Assembly: GCF_003473485.1 (NCBI RefSeq)
Contig: NC_053046.1
Coordinates: forward strand, 1,126,001 to 1,190,000
Reading direction: 5' to 3'
Source: Medicago truncatula
Lineage: Eukaryota > Streptophyta > Magnoliopsida > Fabales > Fabaceae
Length of the DNA stretch: 64,000 nucleotides
Shown: piece by piece, positions 59,001-64,000 of the stretch
Position numbering within the stretch: the stretch's first letter is position 1
Layout: every line of letters starts with the position of its first letter
Notes under the pieces: model-generated
Database searches by the model: none
What the model was told of the DNA's origin: nothing
Seen by the model: only the letters and a program-made list of their open reading frames with translations
Translations under genes and position numbers: made by a program

Positions 59001-59195
59001 TGATGATTATTCATGATAAATGTGGTTGGTGATTATTGGTGAAATGTGATTGATGATTATTCATGATAAATGTGGTTGGTGATTATTGGTGAAATGTGAT
59101 TGGTGAAATGTGATTGATGATTATTCAGGATAAATGTGGTTGGTGATTGTTTATGAAATGTGATTGATGATTATTCATGATAAATGTGATTGATG
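59001..59195. repeat. Tandem repeat, 50-bp period, in Gypsy LTR
   Basis: TGATGATTATTCATGATAAA with TGTGGTTGGTGATTATTGGT recurs with a 50-bp period from 59001, first as a near-perfect pair and then as shorter variants. Confidence 0.85.
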
Positions 59196-59469
59196 TTTAT
59201 TAATGTGAGATATTGGGGCTTTGATGTAAGTATATATATGAGAATATTATTATTGATCAAGTGCATGATGTTTATATTGAAATATTCATGTTATCTGTTA
59301 TTTGGATTATGATGATGTAATATTCTGGTTTATATTCCGCTGCGACTGTTGAGGTTTATATACATGTTTATTGGTTTTTTATGAATTTTGAATGTGGCGT
59401 AGCCTCTATTTCTTGAATAAATGTATTATTCGCATGTTTAATAGCTTTAATAGAAATATGAGTGTTACA

Positions 59470-59836
59470 AAATGCTTGAGTCCTGTTGTTTGGCCAGTTT
59501 GAATTTACCCCATTCAGAGGTAACAAATTGTTGTAGTTGTAAGGTACAAACGTTCGGTATAAACGTCCAAAAGATCAAGGAATGAATGCACCTTCCAACT
59601 GCAACAATTGTCTTCCTTTGAATGGGGTAATTCAAACTTGTTAAACGGCAGAACTCCAGCATTCGATGAGCATCTTGAATGATGGTATTCAAGTGTCAAG
59701 GAATGTACCTCATTCTTTTGACACTTGAATACCGTCATTTAAAATGCTCATCGAATCCTGGAGTCATGCAGTTTAACAAGTTTGAATTTGCCCCATTCAA
59801 GGGTAAGATAATTGTTGCGGTTGGAAGGTACATTCC
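59470..59836. repeat. Large inverted repeat (hairpin) with a third partial arm
   Basis: The segment 59578-59700 is the inverse of 59716-59836: TTGAATGGGGTAATTCAAAC against GTTTGAATTTGCCCCATTCA, AGCATTCGATGAGCAT against ATGCTCATCGAATCCT, and ATTCAAGTGTCAA against TTGACACTTGAAT, around a loop of roughly 17 bp. A third, direct partial arm with TTTGAATTTACCCCATTCAG lies at 59470-59550. No credible protein is encoded. Its origin is unknown. Confidence 0.75.
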
Positions 59837-59924
59837 AGAATGTAATGTAATGATAGGAACATGTATTACTGAGAATTAGCTATATATGTTATTTATTGAA
59901 TTTTTATTCGAATTTATTCAATAC

Positions 59925-60005
59925 ACGATGTCGCAATTTTTATTTGAATTCACGTTGTCGCAATTTTTATTCGAATTCACACTATCGCAATTTTTATTCG
60001 AATTC
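59925..60005. repeat. Tandem repeat, 27 bp x 3
   Basis: Three units of ACGATGTCGCAATTTTTATT plus TGAATTC, differing by one to a few bases. It makes a chance repetitive ORF. Confidence 0.9.
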
Positions 60006-60327
60006 ACGTTGAATTTATTTATTGACTTTATTCGAATTTTTAATTCAAATTATTTTATTTACTTTATTCTAATTTATTTATGCACTTAAAATAAATATTG
60101 ATTCGATATTATTCATTAAAAAAATACAAATATAAATAAAAGTAAATGAACTAAATTAATATTTATTCATTAAATACAACATTAGAAAATAAAAGCAAAT
60201 ATAAAATAAAAAGGAATGAAATAAATTGAGGCATATAACAACATCTTATTTTATTAATAGAATTCATACAATACAATAACTGATACAATAATTTATTCGA
60301 ATTCATTAAATCTACTTATTTTCTCCC

Positions 60328-60590
60328 TCTTTGGGGTAAAAGGTGACCAATCATCTTGGGGTAAAATAGTGAGCAGCCTTTTGGGGAAAATACATCATCA
60401 ACCCTTGAGCTAAATTTAAATCTGATTTTTTTTTTATCCCAAGAAGATTCTTTTTACCCACGGTAAAAAGTTTATGGGGTTTAAAAAAGCAGATTTAAAC
60501 TTATCTCAAGGGTCGATCATTTCCCCAAGTCGGCTACTCACTATTTTACCCTGAAGAAGATTGATCACTTTTATCCCCGAAGAGAATATT
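60328..60590. mobile_element. Foldback MITE-like element
   Basis: The left text CTTTGGGGTAAAAGGTGACC and TTGGGGTAAAATAGTGAGCA is inverted at the right as TTGATCACTTTTATCCCCGA and GCTACTCACTATTTTACCC. The centre carries CCCTTGAG...CTCAAGGG pairs. An A-run follows at 60592. No clear target duplication was seen. Confidence 0.65.
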
Positions 60591-60819
60591 GAAAAAAAAA
60601 AAAAAAAAAAAAGAAGAGAAATAGAGGGTGAGAAAGTGAGATGGTGTGAGGAATAAGGTAAGTATGGAGGGATATTTATAGGTGGGAATGGTAGTATAGG
60701 TTGTAAACACCATTAATGTGATAAAAAAATGTGTAAAATTTGGTAAAAAAATGTGTGGAATGAATGTTGAAAACCTGACCAAAGACCAAAAAACGTTTGT
60801 TCTTCAGCTCTAACCATCG

Positions 60820-60990
60820 ACCAAGGTGCGTGAGTTAACTGGCGCATAGGCCAGTGGTGCGTAACTTAAGTCACGCAGAGGTTATAAGGTGCGCTTGTTA
60901 AGTCACGCTGCGTGACTTAACTAACGCAAGGGCATATTTGATATGCCTGCAGTGCGCGAGCCAAATGTGCCGGGTGTAAAGCAATATTCC
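60820..60990. repeat. Palindrome-rich segment related to the 32996-33809 element
   Basis: It has GCGTGAGTTAACT, GTAACTTAAGTCACGCAG and GCGTGACTTAACTAACGC units and the phrase CGCAAGGGCATATTTGAT, matching the repeated units and the CAAGGGCATTTTGATCAT-like phrase at the right arm of the 32996-33809 element. It is probably one decayed arm. Confidence 0.45.
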
Positions 60991-61855
60991 AAAAAAATTT
61001 TATGTTATTTTATGTTCAGTTCAATTTTGGAGGGCCGAAAGTGATTCTATTTAAGGGAGAATTGATTTTTTATGTAGAATTGCTAAATTTTTTTAGCTTT
61101 TAGCTTTTATAATTGGTTTTTTTTTTGTACAAGCTTCTATAATTGGATTTAGCCTTACATTTATTGTTTTTTTAAGAAATCAAACAAGCTCATCAGAATT
61201 GCCATCGAAGAAGACCTCAATTTAACACCTCCTTGCCACCCAAGTTGGTTGCTTAAATTTATTGTTAAATCAACTTTCACTTAAATATATCTAAACATAA
61301 ATAAATTTACAATCAAGTAAGTTTTATCAAGAATCAATTTTACAAAATTAATTTCGTCAAAATTGATATTTAATCCCACCTTACATATATTATGCATTTA
61401 TCTTAAATATATAGAACCAAAAGAAGTAACAATATTTTCTCAATAAAATAAAAAAATAGAAAAAGAATTACAGCTAAGGTTAAGCACCAACCGTAACAGA
61501 AAATAATAGTATATCCAATATCTTCAACAACTGTATACTTATATTTCGGATTAATTAGATAAGGTTTAAGACTCTGAGCTGCCAAACTATAACAAATCTT
61601 AATTACTACTACTTAATTAATCTAACCACATCAACGGTAAATATCCCGCCACGTGTCCCCGTAAATCCCTGAAAAAGCAAAATCTATATTATCCCTTTGT
61701 ATGTTGCGTTGGATGAAGGATGGAAGAAGAAGGTGGATAGGATAACTCGTTCTTTGGATATTTCGGTCTTTCCATTTCCATCATCATCCGCATCATCATC
61801 ATATAAATTTCAATTTCAATTTGATTTGAATTTCAATTTGATTTGAATTTCAATT
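60991..61855. other. Intergenic and promoter of the START-domain gene
   Basis: AT-rich, with TTAAATAT and AAAATTGAT repeats resembling MITE debris up to about 61390, then a promoter-like GC-richer stretch. Short AATTTCAATTTGATTTG repeats at 61805-61853 lie in the probable 5' UTR. Confidence 0.45.
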
Positions 61856-62223
61856 ATGGAGGATTATTTATTCGATGTTATGGAGTTTATGAAGAAACCT
61901 TCAATAACGGAAACATTCGTCGATATTTTGCTATGTGCGGTTCCGATTTGGCTTGCGGTGATGATCGGTTTGGTGATCGGTTGGTCATGGCGCCCACGGT
62001 GGACCGGACTTCTCTTCATCGGTCTTCGGAGCAAGTTTCGTTTCTTATGGACGGTTCCTCCGGGATTCGGTGCTCGTCGTCTTTGGTTAGCGTTCACCGC
62101 TCTTTCTGCTTTCTCTATTTGTCGCAGATATTGGTCTAATTTCAAAAATAAGGAGAAAGTGCTAGATCCTTCTTCCAATTCGTGTTCCGATGACGCCACC
62201 GACGCTACCAAACACGCTGCTCG
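61856..62223 (+). CDS. START-domain membrane protein, first exon (partial)
   Basis: The exon encodes about 122 residues and ends on a donor (CTCG, then GTAATT) in phase 2. MEDYLFDVMEFMKKPSITET is followed by a membrane helix (about residues 20-44, AVPIWLAVMIGLVIGWSW), a RPRWTGL then FRFLW segment, GFGARRLWLAFTALSAFS as a second hydrophobic stretch, and an acidic Ser-rich linker. From memory this N-terminus belongs to plant START/polyketide-cyclase-type lipid-binding proteins with an N-terminal anchor. The START domain itself must lie past the long intron, outside the window. Apparent read-through gives a TAA just after the exon, so splicing is required for a full product. Confidence 0.65.
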
Positions 62224-62410
62224 GTAATTCACTACATTATTTTTGGTTTCAATTCAAGTTATTAGGTTTTTTTTTTTTTTTTTAATTGAAATTTATCTGG
62301 TTTATTGAAATATATATAATGTATCAGGTGTGTCTAGTATTGACATGTGATGGTTGATTTTTCATATACTTTTTCAGCATTTTTAGGAATTGGTTTATAT
62401 GTGTGGTAAG

Positions 62411-63510
62411 ATTAGATGGGATATGATTATAAATGACAGCATCAGAGAGAGTTGGGGTAACAGCCATAGTAGAAAAGATGGTAGAAACTAGAGGTAGAGA
62501 ATCTATTAAGAAGGATCTAGAGATTAATGAGTTTGAGAAAGACATGGTTTTTGATGTAACACTATGGCGTTGTTTAATTGATGCAGCTGACCGACCACAC
62601 TTAGGGTCTGTTTGGTAAACCCAAAAAAAGAGCTTTTAGCTCTTAGCTTATAGCTTATAAGCTCGTTTCACAAAAAAAGTTCTGTTTGGTAACACTTTTT
62701 GACCATGAGCTTATAGCTTATTTCACGAGCTTATAAGCTATTTTTCAGAAGCTATTCCAAGTAGCGTTTGAGCTTATAGCTTATAGCTTCTCATTTTTTG
62801 TCTCATTTTTACCCTTATCAATTTAACAAAAATTCATATCTACCCTTTGTAATAAATAACTACGTTGAAGAAAAACATAGCACTTTTAATCCCAGATTTC
62901 ACTTTAACTAAATATATTTGCTCACGCTTTTATTTATTTTTACAAAATATTTGCTCATGTTTACAAAAATAAAAACTACATTTTTTCTTAAATAATATAT
63001 GTTACGTTTGCCTAAATAAATCATATTACGTTATGCTTAATTTTGTTTGATTTTGGGTCAATACGTTTAATTTTGTTTTAGTGGGTAACAATTAATTTTT
63101 TTTTAAAGGTTTTGTTTAATTTTTTTATAAAGTCTAAAAACTGAAATAAAATCAATTTTAAATAAAACATTAGCCAATTTATGAATTTAAAAATAACATA
63201 TGAAAGACATATTAGATTAATATATTTAAACTATGAAATTTTAAATATTTTAAATATCAATTGATACAAATTTTATAATGAATTAAAAATACCCTTTTAT
63301 GTCATTTTACGTTTATAAGCTAGTTGAACCGCTAATTTTACCAAACACTTCAGTTAGCTTATCAGCTATCAGCTAGCTTATCAGCTAAAAGCTATCAGCT
63401 AGCTTATCAGCTAAACGCTATCAGCTAGCTTATAAGCTATCCGCTATTTTTACCAAACAGAGCCTTAGTGGGAAAAAACTTGGTTGTTGTTGTTAAGGAA
63501 CTGGTTTTCT
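62411..63510 (+). mobile_element. RTE-type LINE 3' fragment, split by a MITE
   Basis: The reading SERVGVTAIVEKMVETRGRE, then IKKDLEINEFEKDMVFDVTL and WRCLIDAAD matches the C-terminal end of plant RTE LINE ORFs (usually ...RGRPRKT...IKKDLE...LWRRLI). The part between KMVETR and GRES is shorter than normal, so there is an internal deletion, and upstream stops mark decay. After the MITE at 62604-63464 the text resumes with GTGGGAAAAAACTTGG and a (TTG)n-like tail, the usual RTE end. It lies in the START gene's intron. Confidence 0.7.
62604..63464. mobile_element. PIF/Harbinger (Tourist-like) MITE
   Basis: TTA lies directly outside both ends (62601-62603 and 63465-63467). The ends GGGTCTGTTTGGTAAA and TTTACCAAACAGAGCC are inverted. 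The subterminal regions are dense with AGCTTATAGCTT and TCAGCTAGCTTA units. The interior is AT-rich and non-coding. The TTA duplication and GGxxxxGTTTGGT ends are the Tourist pattern. Confidence 0.78.
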
Positions 63511-64000
63511 ACATGTATGGATTAGTTTAGAGTTTAGACTATATATAATTTTGTTGGGTTAAGGATAGAGAGATATTTTAGTTGCTATCTTGCACATCTC
63601 ATTTTTTATTTAGCTACCTTTTAGGCTTTGTTTGAGAGTTTGAAGGGGAGTGTGAGGGCTTTGGGGGAGAGGAACAGAGGATAAAATAGAGAAATCTTAC
63701 ACGTTTTTGAAAGGGTGTTTTTGTAGAGAATGATAAATGAATGTTTATGATTAATATATTTTTAATATTGAAATATGAGAATATTACAACAACATAGATT
63801 GAATTTGAAGATTTTGAAATCTTCCTCCAATGCAATGTTTGAGTTCCTTCAAATTAGGAGGATTTTGAATTATGAAAGAAAAAAAAACCCTTTCAAAGCC
63901 CTCCCATTCCGAAGTCTTCTATTCCTTCCACTTGCTCCTTCCTTTTTTCCAAAGCCCTCCCCTCCCCTCCCTTCCCTTCCCTTCCCTTCCCTTCCCTTCC
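63468..64000. other. Intron DNA with another repeat start
   Basis: After the LINE tail, from about 63621 the text GGCTTTGTTTGAGAGTTTGA looks like the left end of a further TIR element; GAGTGTGAGGGCTTTGGGGG has facing CCAAAGCCCTCCC text near 63950. It runs off the window. Confidence 0.45.
63957..64000. repeat. CT-rich simple repeat, (CCCTT)n
   Basis: CCCTC units grade into at least six perfect CCCTT units up to the window edge. Confidence 0.9.

Larger units (their letters stand above)
55250..59469 (+). mobile_element. Long Gypsy solo LTR (fossil) with a nested insertion
   Basis: A region of about 4.2 kb (3.5 kb without the nested solo LTR) ends in GTGTTACA and has promoter architecture in the plus direction: TATAAAAACC at about 55771 followed by a purine-rich leader. 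No pol genes or primer site adjoin it, so it reads as a solo LTR of a chromovirus-like element (inference). Inside are a GATCTTTTGAGATC-containing unit repeated three times (58038-58175), a direct repeat of period about 148 bp (57604-57850), palindromic AATCGGCCGCCGATT-type sites (56529, 56578) and 50-bp repeats (59001-59195). The left boundary is approximate. Confidence 0.6.

Noticed and set aside
59465-59738. ORFs in the hairpin arms
   Set aside because: Overlapping frames in an inverted repeat, no domain, and stops in the paired arm.
59886-60089. Repetitive 67-codon ORF
   Set aside because: It arises from the 27-bp tandem repeat and encodes only repeated QFLFEFTLS.
62433-62618. Second exon of the START-domain gene
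   Set aside because: The ORF matches the end of RTE LINE proteins, and its last residues come from the MITE end; no good acceptor keeps the frame.
1-64000. CRISPR arrays, operons, prophage or bacterial defence systems
   Set aside because: The window is plant nuclear DNA; the regular repeats are microsatellites, tandem repeats or transposon parts.
1-64000. rRNA or tRNA genes
   Set aside because: No convincing conserved core was seen on either strand by eye; a covariance-model search would be decisive.

Overview
The window is plant nuclear DNA. Genes carry GT-AG introns, the spacers are AT-rich, and plant-only families are present (SDE3-type helicase, GPI-anchored lipid-transfer proteins, BC10-like GT14 enzymes, plant CDC73, Alba). 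The repeats (Sirevirus Copia with a third ORF, long chromovirus-like Gypsy LTRs, many palindromic MITEs) suggest a legume, probably of the Medicago/Trifolium/Pisum/Vicia side. That placement is inference from sequence style; no database was searched.

Layout. 1-10.4 kb: the end of a Gypsy LTR sits inside the third ORF of a large minus-strand Sirevirus Copia fossil whose single visible LTR ends at 10355. 10.4-11.4 kb: MITE remnant and a GC-rich transposon-like repeat. 11.5-17.4 kb: SDE3 homologue, four coding exons plus a leader intron, with tandem GW repeats at its C-terminus. 19.0-19.6 kb: small secreted lipid-transfer protein (minus). 21-23 kb: transposon debris. 23.6-29.2 kb: tandem pair of GT14 glycosyltransferase genes, the second frameshifted. 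29.6-30.7 kb (minus) and 34.5-35.3 kb (plus): two divergent GPI-anchored lipid-transfer genes separated by three nested or adjacent palindromic elements. 37.7-39.1 kb (minus): CDC73/parafibromin. 41.9-43.3 kb (minus): Alba protein. 43.5-49.1 kb: foldback element, a 5'-truncated LINE tail with target duplication, and a decayed L1-type LINE. 51.3-52.3 kb (minus): NMD3-like protein without its zinc-binding N-terminus. 54.0-54.3 kb: small lysine-rich ORF. 54.7-59.5 kb: Gypsy debris and a long LTR carrying a nested solo Copia LTR. 59.5-61 kb: hairpins and foldbacks. 61.9 kb to the end: first exon of a START-domain membrane protein whose intron holds an RTE-type LINE tail split by a PIF/Harbinger MITE.

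How the genes relate. They are housekeeping or ordinary plant genes with separate jobs: RNA silencing (SDE3), Paf1-complex transcription (CDC73), nucleic-acid binding (Alba), ribosome export (NMD3-like), Golgi glycosylation (GT14) and cell-surface lipid binding (three LTPs). The two LTPG genes next to CDC73 match, from memory, the Arabidopsis neighbourhood At3g22590-At3g22620, an old conserved block.

I found no convincing new multi-gene system. The strongest signals are the GW-repeat expansion in SDE3, five palindromic elements each bounded by a 9-10 bp target duplication (four loci also show nesting or pairing), a roughly 250-bp hairpin at 59.6-59.8 kb, and the NMD3-like gene lacking its zinc domain.
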